Below are positions 21,433 to 32,300 of a DNA stretch of 64,000 nt, in pieces. Within the stretch, counting starts at the first letter, position 1. Each line of letters begins with the position of its first letter. Source of the stretch: Ditylenchus dipsaci (Eukaryota; Nematoda; Chromadorea; Rhabditida; Anguinidae); contig SADC01001278.1 in NCBI GenBank assembly GCA_004194705.1, positions 124,001 through 188,000 of the forward strand. Direction: 5' to 3'. Under the pieces are notes generated by a model. That model worked only from the letters and a program-made list of their open reading frames with translations, was not told where the DNA came from and ran no database searches. A program made the translations under genes and the position numbers.

Positions 21433-24400
21433 ATGAGCAAGGATTTTCCTGTGCCATTTGTTTTGTGGATTGGTATTTGGGATGGATCACAGGGTGAACG
21501 TTGGAATTATGCTCTCCAGAAAGACATCTTTAACATGCAGCAGTTTCGTGCAATGCAACAGAGAATCGGAGCACTAGGTAGTTGCCGAAACGGTAAGTTA
21601 GAGTTATTACCATGTAGTCATTATCTAGCTCACTAAAAAATGAAACTTTAAACTTTTTATTTCTTAGCAAAAGTCATTGGTAAAACTTTTGCAACCATTT
21701 TTCTTAACAAAAGTGTGACGAAAAATATTACAAATACACAGTTGTATAGCTATATATTTTTTATCTTTCGAATTTTATATGAACTTATCTGGATTTCGCT
21801 CATTCAGCATTTGGCTATAAACACTTGTAAGGTCATTTTGAAGAGGACAGGAGTGACAGGAGTTTTAGTCACATTAATTGGTCAAAAATTTAATTTAGTA
21901 TATAGAGTTACAAATACATCTTACACGTAATTCTTGTCACCTTTTTAAAATGATCTTACAGTTGTTTAGAGTCAGATGCTGACTGAACTAAATCCAGATA
22001 CCGTATTTTTTCAATTGTGCATATATTTTTCAGTCAATCGAAAATCGGAAAGTTTTCAATTTGATCTCCAAATTTTCGAGGGTTTAACTAAGATATAAAA
22101 AGTGGAAACTATATAGCTCGTAGGAGTTAAGAAAACGCTTTCAACAGCAATGCAAAATATTCAATATGCCTCGAGATATAAGTCTTTAAAGTTGGGGGTC
22201 TGCGGTAATTAGAGACCAAAGTAACTACGGTAACTTCCATAAACAATTTTAGAGAAGAAAAATAGAGCTACACAACTGTGTGTTTGGAAAAATTTTTAGT
22301 GACACGTATGTTAATAAAAGTGATTGCTAAAGTTTTGCCAAGAACTTTTCTCGCCCCCGTTGCTAAAATTTAATAGGACAAAACTTCCATAAGAATCATT
22401 TGGCATTTCTTTTAAATATTTAGCACGATTATTGCTAAAAAAGATAGCAAATTTGGAGTGGTGGTTATTATCGCATAGCGTTACATTTCTGGTAAAGTTC
22501 TTGTTACCGAAATGACAGCAAGAATCTGGATGTCATTTTGAGTATCAAGCAATGTTCTTCCAGCGCCGGCGCTAGCGCTTCCTCGACGAAAAACAGCGCT
22601 GGGTCGGCGCTAAATTTTTTCGATCGTTTGCTGGCCCCTGTTTCTTAATTTGGTGAAAGATAATTCTCATAGCTGACATTTAATACTGGTAGTGATCCAG
22701 CAAATTTTGGCCGAGATCTTATAAAATATAAATATTTCTTTAATTTAAAGCGAAAATGCTCAGAAAAAATACTCAGCACGGTCTCGGCGCTGGCGCCGAT
22801 GCCAGCGCTGAGGCTGGTAGCAATTATTTTACAGGGGTGGCGCCGGCGCGTAGACAATTTTTTAATGAACCAGCTGGACCATTTTTTGAAAATGCCGACG
22901 CTGGGCCCGCCAAAATTTTTCAGGAACCACACTTAGAATAATTTATGATTTTTCTGCTGAAGTATGCCAGCTAAAACTACTTTTTGTTGAACTTTTTTTT
23001 ATTAAAAATTTAAAGTGTGTATTTTAAAGGGCCATCGATTGTCTCCCGCCGACTGAAAATTTTTGGGTTAATTCAGGGCTCCGAATCGTCTTTTTCAAAA
23101 AAATTCGTCTTTTTTTTGGCACCCCAAATCTTTTTTATTTTCGAAAATTTAGTCAAAATATTTTTTTTTCGCTTCAAATGGCAACAAGCACTGGATAAAA
23201 TGACTCTTTTATTTCAAAAATAATCAAAATGTCCTTTTTTGAAATTTTTTATTCGGAGCCCTGGGTAATTGCACTTTAGTAGAAAAAAAGGGCTCTGTTC
23301 AGATCGGGGGGGGGGGGGCACCTTTTTGCCTTGGTCCCCCTGTTATTTTTTCTTGTAAAATGCCTTGGTACCCCTTGTCTGTTATAGTCACATTGATAAT
23401 GTGATTGTGATGATCAAGCTGATTATGGTTAACGTCATCACCTTAACCATGATCACCGTTAAAACAACAGGGGGACCAAGGCATTTTACAAGAAAAAACA
23501 ACAGGGGGGACCAAGGCAAATAAAGGTGCCCCCCCCCCGATCTGAATAGAGCCAAAAAAGTTTACTAGTCAGAAAATATTTCAGTAGTCCCTATGATTTC
23601 AGTCTAGAAAGAATTTTGAAGCGGAAATTTTTATGTTAAAAGGCTGGAAAACAGTCTTTTAAGGGAATAGGGGCTGTATTGGTAAGAAAAGGGACAAAAA
23701 AAGGAGTCACTTTTCTGTCGTGTTTTCATGCATTTTTTGATCAAGATTACTTCTCGGAATTATGTCTAAGATAAGTGAATGCGCGCATCTCTAACTCCAA
23801 GCCCACGGGCTAGTAAAGTGCAGGCTGGACTACTAAAGTTCAGGCTGGACTAGTAAAATATTTTTGGATTCTTAAATTTCCATTGGACTACCAAAGTGGA
23901 ATAGTACCAAATTTTTTGCATAATCATTAAACTTCTGTACGAGTTTTTTTTCAGCTTGGTTTTATCTTTTCAGCTTGGTTTCTTAAAAAACCAGGCCTAT
24001 AATTTAATATTGGGTATAGTTGTGTTAGAAACCAAGTTAAAAAGTCCATACAGAAGTTCAATGATTAGGTAATTTTTTTGAATTGCCGGGGACAACCATT
24101 GTCGGAGACGGCAATGGTCTTTTGAACCAGGTTTTTAAAATAATATGTTAAGATACCGAATTTACTCTAATAGGCCAATTCCTCTTAATAAATTGACCCC
24201 TTTTTCTTCAAGGAGTTATATCTTTGCTTAGAGAAATTATTTTACGCTACTTCCACAAGCTCAACCGACTCCGCTTTTCAAATTTTGGTTCCAAAATCCA
24301 AAATTTCGAGTTTTACTCCAAATTTGCAGATTTTTAGCGAGTTGAAAAAGGTTAACTTATTGGTGAAAATGCGGTATATTTAATTATTTAAATTAGACGT

Positions 24401-27400
24401 CAATTTAATTTTAAGTAAAATAGGGACTAACTTGGCTTACTTCAAAAGAGGCTATGCACCTTACTGGACGAACTCTCAGAGTGCTGGTGGAGGGACTCTG
24501 TACGTCAAGCTTGAAGACAGCTCAAGAGCTTCTGGTAATTTATTTTTGACGTTTATGAAATATTATATAGATGAAAAAAATCAAGCTGTCTTTTTACTCT
24601 TTTTCCCAGTTCTATTTTTAAGGCATTTTTGAAGGAATTAAGAAATTCTGATATTGATTATGCTAATCCAAATTTTAATTCTGCAGAAGTTGGTTTAATA
24701 ATGCAACACCTAGTTGGAGACAAAATATGGCTCCAATACCATATTTGAAACATACAAAACTTGGTCATATCTCCTTAACAGTTCTCATTGCCCCGTCCCC
24801 TGAAATAGGGGTCACTTTGGTTAACTAGGCACATTTCGATTACTCAGAACCCTTAGGCCGATCTTAGCCACAAGAAAGGCCACAAGATAGATATAATCAT
24901 ACTCGTCTGGGAAGCACCACCCGAGAATCCCTAACTGATTTCTACTAAAAGTACTTGATTCCACCTAACTGAAACATTTCAAATATGGTATCAATTAAAA
25001 TGAAAATTTATTGGAAGTAAATCGGCCAAAAAATTTTCCCTTTTTACGCAGATCTCCACACCCCATTTTCGGATGTTCTACCTACTGTTCATATACAACC
25101 ATAGCCTCCATATGATGGCTTAAAAGATGGTCCATGGGATGGTTTAAAACTAAATAATTAAAAAACTCACAAGACATATATAGACATTAAAGAGAGTATA
25201 AGTATAAACAAATAGGCAAAAGGTGTCACGAACTTCACTTCCATCTTATACAGTATTTTTCATGTGTGGGCAACGCTAATGGCACGGAGTATTTAGTAAA
25301 TTTTTTTCTGAAAGTTTTTTTTTTTTTTTTTTTTTTGAAAGCAGTTTCTTAAAAAGGCATGCCAACGACAATAAGTCCAATATCAGATATTTGAATTCCG
25401 GGCATTAGTTTTTCTTGTGGATACAAAATTAATTTGAATGTCAACAATAAAAAACACTGAAAAATGATCGAAGAGACTATCGAAGTTCGAATTTTTTTGT
25501 CTACATAAGAAAAACTGGTGCCCACGAATTCAAAAAAAAATCGTGGGACGAAATTAAACTTATTGGCGTGAGCATGCCCCTAAGTAAATCAGAGTAGATA
25601 ATAATCTTTTAAAAATCTTTTAAATCTTTTAAAAAATAGGGCAGGGAGGAAACAGCAGAAGTACCCCATTATGTATAATTTAGAAATGATCAGCGATAAC
25701 TGCTGCACCAGAAAAATTAAGTATCCACTTTGGTCGTAGACGTTTTTGAATAAAATTTAGGTGGTTGGGATGCGATCTGCACACCACTCCTTCAAGCAGT
25801 TTTAAGCAGCACCAACGGTCCGTTCAGCCAATATCATCAGTACATCACTGGTGTAATGATTAATGTGACACAGTGCGTCTACAGTCGCATCTGTATTGGC
25901 TTACAAGTGGGACATCTCAAGAAATCGTCAAGGCAATACACCTAATTCTCGCTCAGCTGCTTAATATTGGCACAAAAACTGATCTTATTCATTTTAATAG
26001 ACAAGGTGGCCGATTTTCGGGTCATTACCAAAATGCATTAGTGTGCTGTAGCTTTCTGTATAATTAGTATTGCATATGTGTGATAAACATGTAGGCGAAA
26101 AAACGGCATAGCAAGGTTCACGAATAAAAATTTGCGGATACAACAATCGCGGACCTTTTTTGCGGATACAACTTACCGTATTTTCTCTATTAAGGAATCC
26201 CTCTCTGATAATGAACCCCACCCCCTCAATTTTTCGACTAGAATTTCAGAGTTAGGGCTACATACCCGGGTGCGTTAATAGAGATAATACGGTATGCGGA
26301 CATATATTTGCGACAAGACTTTTGCGGGACGATATTTCAAAGATTTCAAAGATATTTCAAAGATCACCCTAAAAGGAAATTTGTTACCTCACTATTTTGA
26401 CCCCAAATTTTTTCGCCTATCTTGTAGAGCGACTTATTCTGAGCAATTTTAAGAACAACTATCATAATAAAAAGTCGGTCTTACACGGAAGATTATGCTT
26501 TTTAAAAAAGCAGATGGTAGAGACCCCGAAAAATGAGAAATTTTATTTTCAAAACCCCAACAATTTTTTTTTCATACTTTTTCCAGAATATAATATGTCA
26601 TTTAACGCAGAAATCTCAGGGCTTTCTTTTGTAATAAAAGATTTCACCATTGATTTGATTTTTTCATAAAAATGGGTTTGAATGCTGTGAAAAAAGTTTT
26701 TGAAATTTTTTTTCGACATAAAAAGTGTTCTACACAAATTTTTTAATTTTGCCTCAAACTTTTGGTTTGCATATTTTAAAAGCCTGTTCATTTCTGCACC
26801 AGATAACTCAAAAAATTCGTGAAAAAGGTGACAGTGTGAAGTTGCGCCAACTTTTGTAAACATAATTGTTAAAAAATTTATATGATTTTAGTGCTGTTTT
26901 TGCCCAATTCTCGTCCATTATGCATTGTGCATTGCTAAAATGATATGTTATTCGACGCAAGAGACAAATGTCTTTCCAGAAGATATACGGTAAACAATAA
27001 GTTATTTTATAATATGTTGGATTTTATGTCGTTTTCGCAGATTTACTTCCGTAAATGTCGTGTCCGCAAATGTTACATCGGCAAATGATCTTCCGTGAAT
27101 GTGCATCCCCAATGTAGGTCCGCAAAAATCTTAACTGAAATATTATGTCGCAAATGACCTCTGTCGCATGTTTATCCGCGAATCTCGCCATGTCTAAATA
27201 ATACTTTATGACATATCTTGTGTATTTTCTATAGTTGATAATCAATAAAACAACATATTTGTGCGTGCCTACTCACCTAGTTTATGTCCAAGGTTTTGTA
27301 CGCTGCTCAGCTTAAGCCTTCAAAAGCTTTCGACTAAAATATCTTCAAAAAAAAAATTTATGTCAATTGTTATTTACTTATTTTAATGCGGTCGGTTTTT

Positions 27401-28233
27401 GAGATCGATTGGTTTAAAAAGCCGGTTTCTTTCAAAAAAAAATTGGTCGCTCTACCGGAAAATCCCAGTTTTCGACCTTTTTTGACACCCGGCTTTGATT
27501 TCGATTTCTTCACCAGAAACGAACTCTTCGATTAATCGACGTAGTCCGAAGAAGTCAAAAAATTTTTGGCCCTGTTAGGTCCTGATCAAATACAAACTAG
27601 ACCATCTTGGAACATTATCTTTGAATATTATCTTTTAAAATAACATCTTCGGAATATAGAGAACATTTTAAACTTTTGCATATTTTTTCCTAGACCATCT
27701 AAGTTAGTTTTCACTAAACACCAAGAATAGGCTAAAACACGTTAAATGAATTGCTTACATATTTTCTTTCTGCTTACCGTTGCGTCAAACCAGAATGAAA
27801 AAAAAGTGTGGTTAGCAAAATAATAGCTGTCTTTAGGTCTCTTGCTTACGCTAGCTCACAACTAAACCCTGAAAAATCTAAGGCGGCCAAAAAGCGGAAC
27901 AAAAGGGATCGGCTCCATCCCATTTGAATACAAAGAGGCTGCATACTCCTTGGTTTCCGGTAGTTAAATGCCGATAGAGGTATTGCTAACCAAACTTATC
28001 ATAAGCTGCGGGCCAAAGGCAAGAAGGATTTATTTCAAGAGGAAGAAAGGAAAGTTTAAAATTGCCTATGGCCCTCAAATAGTGTATTGGTGTTATTATT
28101 TTTATTGAGTCTTGAAAATATGCTGAAAATAAGTGTTGTGCTTTGAATTTTTTGGTATTTTTTGAATAAAGGTTATACATTTTTGATTGGAATAGCATAT
28201 GCCTCAGATACAAACACAACCATCACCACCTGA
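21433..28233 (+). CDS. Divergent eIF4E-like (cap-binding fold) protein, about 185 aa
   Basis: eIF4E proteins bind the mRNA cap and hand it to eIF4G. Exons 21433-21592, 24424-24534, 25761-26005 and 28196-28233 join in phase except for one missing base near 25875-25890; exon length (554) confirms a one-base deficit. The order of family landmarks is right: FVLW near residue 12, GERW (W24, matching the cap-stacking Trp56 of human eIF4E), IFNMQQFRAMQQRI, TNLAYFKRGYAPYW (W68, matching Trp102), GGG, GWDAICTPLLQAV, ITGVMINV, YWLTSGTSQEIVKAI and KTDLIHFN. Two hallmark residues are changed: the eIF4G/4E-BP contact Trp73 is Arg39, and the cap-contacting Glu103 is Thr69. It may therefore be a repressor-like or non-cap-binding paralogue. 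The last exon could alternatively be read in another frame to 28396 (65 codons from ATG 28199); the short ending matches eIF4E better. Introns are large and packed with repeats. Confidence 0.7.
21995..22232. mobile_element. TACCGTATTT-family element, diverged, within a larger inverted repeat
   Basis: ATACCGTATTTTTTCAATTG on the left and CTACGGTAACT on the right, with internal AGCTCGTAGGAGTTAAGAAA typical of the family. The surrounding 21660-22360 shows weak inverted similarity (AAAACTTTTGCAA and TTAACAAAAGTGTGACG against GTGACACGTATGTTAATAAA), suggesting insertion into an older palindrome. Confidence 0.5.
22558..22925. repeat. GC-rich palindromic element with GGCGCT motifs
   Basis: CCAGCGCCGGCGCTAGCGCT (about 22560) and the blocks around 22780-22815 and 22840-22860 (GGCGCTGGCGCCGATGCCAG, GGCGCCGGCGC) form a cluster of CGGCGCT motifs in both orientations. 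It stands out sharply against the AT-rich surroundings. Confidence 0.55.
23074..23263. repeat. Inverted repeat ending CAGGGCTCCGAAT
   Basis: CAGGGCTCCGAAT at 23074 pairs with ATTCGGAGCCCTG to 23263. The interior (TTTTTTTCGCTTCAAATGGC, CACTGGATAAAATG) is shared with 57604-57794, whose ends read CAGGGCTGCCAT / ATGGCAGCCCTG. Confidence 0.7.
23286..23553. mobile_element. Fold-back element with G-run/C-run arms
   Basis: GGCTCTGTTCAGATCGGGGG is mirrored by CCCCCGATCTGAATAGAGCC. The arms contain TTGCCTTGGTCCCCCTGTT and its complement, and a second nested CCTTGGT pair. It is related to the GGCCCTAT-ended family by the TTGCCTTGGTCCCC motif. Confidence 0.7.
23925..24075. mobile_element. Partial AAGGGCATG-family element
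   Basis: TCATTAAACTTCTGTACGAG, the CAGCTTGGTTTC and GAAACCAAGTTAAAAAGTCC arms and AGAAGTTCAATGATTAGG match the interior of the copies at 36763-36983 and 38699-38931. The terminal GGGCATG blocks are not seen. Confidence 0.55.
24155..24376. mobile_element. TACCGTATTT-family element, diverged
   Basis: ATACCGAATTTACTCTAATA on the left and ATGCGGTATA on the right; the internal CACAAGCTCAACCGACTCCG and GAGTTGAAAAAGG blocks are family sequence. Confidence 0.55.
26174..26294. mobile_element. Short TACCGTATTT-family element (121 bp)
   Basis: TACCGTATTTTCTCTATTAA is mirrored by TTAATAGAGATAATACGGTA. It lies within a region containing (T)TGCGGATACAA motifs in direct order, whose inverse TCCGCAAATG occurs at 27030-27190. 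Confidence 0.7.
27030..27190. repeat. Degenerate minisatellite, TCCGCAAATG units
   Basis: About nine imperfect units (TTCCGTAAATG, TCCGCAAATG, TCGGCAAATGA, TTCCGTGAATG, GTCGCAAATGA) follow one another. Inverse units (TTTGCGGATACAA) at 26125-26170 and 26296-26330 suggest two arms of one large element spanning about 26080-27245. Confidence 0.55.
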
Positions 28234-28467
28234 AGCTGTCATAGGACTTGGGAACAAATCCTCTTCGTCTTATTATAATCGTGGCTCCAAAGGTCACTTC
28301 ATTCTGTCCACTACTTGTAATAAGTCGGCAGCTGGTGAGGATGTGCTTGATTCAGCAAGAATGACAGCTACTTTTGTTTGTTACGGTGAAATTTAGATTC
28401 TATACACAATCAAGTAATCAAAAGTTTTTTTAAAATTCTGTTAAAGCCTCTGTATCAAGTCATAGTA

Positions 28468-28599
28468 CAGTCGAACCTGGATACAACACCACCCGAAAAT
28501 GAAGCGATTTGGTCAGCTTTGACTTAAATTAAGTCAAGTGAACCCTCGAAACAACACCACCCTGGTCCCTTAAGGTGGTGTTGTATCCAGGTTCGACTG
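28468..28599. mobile_element. CAGTCGA-family MITE (132 bp)
   Basis: CAGTCGAACCTGGATACAAC is mirrored by GTTGTATCCAGGTTCGACTG, with TA on both sides (28466-28467, 28600-28601). CAGT start and TA duplication fit pogo/Tc1-mariner-type non-autonomous elements. Confidence 0.8.
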
Positions 28600-28764
28600 T
28601 ATGTTAGAAACCAATATTAAACTGGAAGAGGAAGTTACCTGAGCAAAACACTTGTTCATAACATTAGTTAGCAAACATTTCTAAGGCAGAAAAAAACCCA
28701 GAAAATTTTCGAAAATGATAGCGTGAGTAATTCAGCCATTTCTAAAACATTGACCCTATCTTAG

Positions 28765-29062
28765 AAGTCAAATGTTTTTTGCCTCGGTCCCTGCTGATTT
28801 TTCGTGATTTTTTAAGGTTAGTTTTAAGCAAAGGTTGGCCAGCGCATATTAGGACCGACCAGGCCTGTGCAGGGACCGGAAAGAAAGATGCCCGGCCCAG
28901 CCCATTTTTGACAAGTAAGTTGGCTGGGGGCCGGCCCGTGCACAGGCCTGGGACCGACTCAAATCTGAATCTAAGATATTTTTGCGTCTTAACCTACGCT
29001 GGCCAATCCTTGATTAAGCCTAAAGCCTAAATAACAGCAGGGGGACAAGGCAAAAAAAAAAC
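28765..29062. mobile_element. GGCCCTAT-family element interrupted by a 91-bp insertion
   Basis: TTTTTTGCCTCGGTCCCTGC on the left and GCAGGGGGACAAGGCAAAAA on the right. Inner arms GGTTGGCCAGCGCATATTAG and TACGCTGGCCAATCC match the sister copies at 2571 and 63140. The interruption is at 28860-28950. Confidence 0.7.
28860..28950. mobile_element. 91-bp hAT-like MITE with 8-bp target duplication
   Basis: Ends CAGGCCTGTGCAGGG and CCGTGCACAGGCCTG are inverted. GGACCGAC is duplicated on each side (28852-28859 and 28951-28958). Sister elements carry the unbroken AGGAC-GACTCAAA sequence, so the empty site is known. Terminal CAGG and an 8-bp duplication fit the hAT superfamily. Confidence 0.8.
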
Positions 29063-29305
29063 ATGCGGCCTATTAGAATAGTCGAAACATCAATTATTTT
29101 TTTTACAAATTCTATAATTTTAATAGCACGGAAATTCCTGACTGTAACAACGGTTTTTCCTGGTTTAAAATTTCACTGTCGAAAAACGTAAAAATTAAAA
29201 AAAATTGTAAAAGATGAAAAAAAATTGTCGTTGCAATTAAGAGATTCCGTGTTAAAAGTTTTAACACAAGCCCTGGCTTTATCATCAAAATTTTCACCTT
29301 TTCAG

Positions 29306-32300
29306 ACAATCCAGACGATGTTCTTCTAAACGACCAAAATGCTCGATTCATAAGCCGTAACCCGATGGGCAGCATTCTTCCTTGTAATCGGCAGCCAGCT
29401 GGCACAACTTCCTCTACAACCTCTTCAGGTTCATCCACCATAGCCACACCCAGAAGGAACAGCTATGTGGGAAGTATACGCAACCACATGGGCAGTATTG
29501 TGGACTACTGCAGCACTACTACCACAACTACTACTAAGTTTTCCTCTGCAAATACTGCCAGTTCTAATCTGGTAGATAATTACCATTTGCAACAGCCTAT
29601 CAATGAGTCTAACGGAGAAGATGAAGATTCATCTAAACCATTATTAGTAGTGGTGGAACACAGATACATGGATGAACATGAGACACTTACAAGCACTACA
29701 GGCACTACCCAGCCTGCTGGCTGCATCAATACCAATGACGATGAGGACGATGAAGAAGAGGGTGGACGAGAGGTCTGGAGCAGAAAAGTCGATTTTTTGC
29801 TGTCGGTTATTGGGTTTGCAGTGGATTTGGCAAATGTCTGGCGATTTCCTTATTTGTGCTTTAAAATGGAGGAGGTATGCTTTAAAGGCGTTAAAAAGAC
29901 AGAAATCCACTGAACTTCGAAACACATCCCTAAATTATATATTTATTGAACACTGTTTTATAGTTACCAATAATCGCAATTGAAAGCTCTTTCAAAAAAA
30001 TTTGACCCAAAATATTGAGATCACCCAAATTTTCCCATTCTGAAAGGTTTAAAGCAAAAAAATTCAGTAAAAACTCCCAACTCTAGTTTAGGTCTATTTT
30101 TCGTTACTTCGGAGGGTGTCATTAGAGCATGTCGTTCAATTTTTCAAGCAAGTTTTGTCTTTATTATTTATTTAGAAATGAGAGATGGTGACGCATAAAC
30201 AAACAATTGAAAAAAAAATTGTATATTTTTACAACAGAATGAAAACTAATAATTTTTTGCTTAAAACTTTAAGTTGAGCTTTTCAACATAATATCGGCTA
30301 AAATTTAAACATGATTACCGTATTTTCTCTAATTAGCCGACATGTCGGTTTATTTTTCAACCCTTCGAAAATAGTGAAAATTTCGGGTCGATCTCGACAT
30401 TTTCTGGTGAAGATCCAAAATCGAGAAAGCGGAATCGATAGAGCTCGTGGGAGCTAAGAAAACGCAATAAACAGCGATGTAAATTTTTTTCTTTGGACTG
30501 AGATACGGACCCTCAAAGTAGAGGGTGTCGGTTTATTAGAGGGTGTCGGCTAATTAGAGAAAACGGTATTAAAATAATGAAAATAAAGACCCTTTGATTA
30601 AAGTTCAACAATTAAGGTGTGTTTCTAATCCCTACACAATTATGGTCCTTCTCGCAGGCATCCCTTTGTTCTACATGGAGTTGGCTTTGGGCCAGTTCCA
30701 CAGGAAAGGAGCAATAACTACCTGGGAAGGATATGTCCTCTTTTCAAAGGTAATCTAACAAATGTTCCATATATTACAAAATTGACTTAGGTATTGGCTA
30801 CTGTGTCATTATGACAGCTTTCTACACCGATTTCTTCTACAACGTAATTATTGCCTATGCTCTGCACTTTTTCTTCGCCTCTTTTACAACTAAACTGCCC
30901 TGGAGCAGTTGCTCCAACTCCTACAATAGTCCAGCCTGTTATGAGCCTAGCTGGAGTGACATAGGCTCTACTCACTGCGCTACAACGCCGCGCATATTTA
31001 CCGTCTCCAACATTACTAACGTCACTTACAGCCTATTTCTGCTGCTGAGGAATACTTTTAGTATGTTTATATATTTTTTGGATATCTTGACGAAATTTCA
31101 GATACATAGAATATTTTTTCATTCAAAGCATAGTTTTACGAAAATAAAAAATAAATTGCAGCAAATACTTTCTTGGCCTGCATGAAGCAGGAAAGCCTAA
31201 TGCTCACGTAATGCAAAGTGTGGACAACTTAGGGCCAATCAATTGGAGATTGTGTTTGTGTGATGCTAGTCTATGTTATATGCTACTTTTCGTTGTGGAA
31301 AGGAATTGAGATGTCTGGAAAGGTTTGGTACTTTGATTTTTTCTGACAAAAAGTATTTAAAAAAATTTAGGTAGTATGGTTTACTGCCATATTTCCATAT
31401 GTTGTGCTTTTTATTTTGCTTATTCGAGGAGTAACTTTACCAGGTTTTTGTTTGTAAAACAGCAAATCTATTTTTTCTCAACACTATTTGTACAGGAGCT
31501 GAGAAAGGCATAGCCTACTACTTAAGCCCAAACATAGAGATGCTTAAGAAACCGAGTGTATGGCAAGATGCGGCTACGCAAGTCTTTTTTTCTTTGGGTC
31601 CTGGTTTCGGTGTGCTCATGGCCTACTCCTCTTACAATGAATTTCACAACAATGTCTACTTGTAATTAAAACTTGTTAATAAAAGCTTATTTATATATAT
31701 TGTTTTCAGTGATGCTTTATTGACTAGTACGATTAATTGCTGCACCAGCTTTTTGTCTGGATTCGTTATATTTTCTGTAAGTGCTTTAAAAGTTTTTGGA
31801 GGATGCACTGGGGCAAAATAGTACTTTGGTAGATAATCTTAGTGAAACTAGCTTTTTTGATTATTTCAAGTCCAGTCAAGTATGAAATTTTATGTGGACT
31901 ATGCGCTAAAGCGAGAAGCTGACCAGACTCTTCATTAGCAAAACATAAGGGCTAAATTTAAATTTAAGCATAAGGTATTGTGATCAGAAATGTGCACGCG
32001 CCGTTTCATGAGTTATTTTTTTCGGTTTTGCCCATCCTTTCATTTCGACAATAAGCAAGTGATATGTTTTTCAATAGCTATCATTCAGTTTTTTTACAAG
32101 TTTCCAGCCACGGATTTTCAACTTTTTGCAAAGAAAAGACGCAACGTTAAAAAATGACCAAAAACCACGGTTTGGTCATTTTTCTGGGCCCATTGCAGCC
32201 CATCTTTTACAAAATGTTGGAAAGCGGTGGCTCGAAACTTGTAAAAAAATAGCCTTGAATGTTAGCCTTCAAATGACATATAACCTGTTTATTGTAAAAA

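Noticed and set aside
22645..22941. Opposing ORFs of 60-95 codons
   Set aside because: They fall in the GC-rich GGCGCT palindrome; open on both strands because of its composition.
26397..26863. Overlapping ORFs of 90-104 codons on both strands
   Set aside because: AT-rich inverted sequence in an intron; no motif, and the frames mirror each other.
28199..28396. 65-codon ORF as a separate gene
   Set aside because: It overlaps the likely last exon of the eIF4E-like gene in another frame, is low in complexity at the start and has no family signal.
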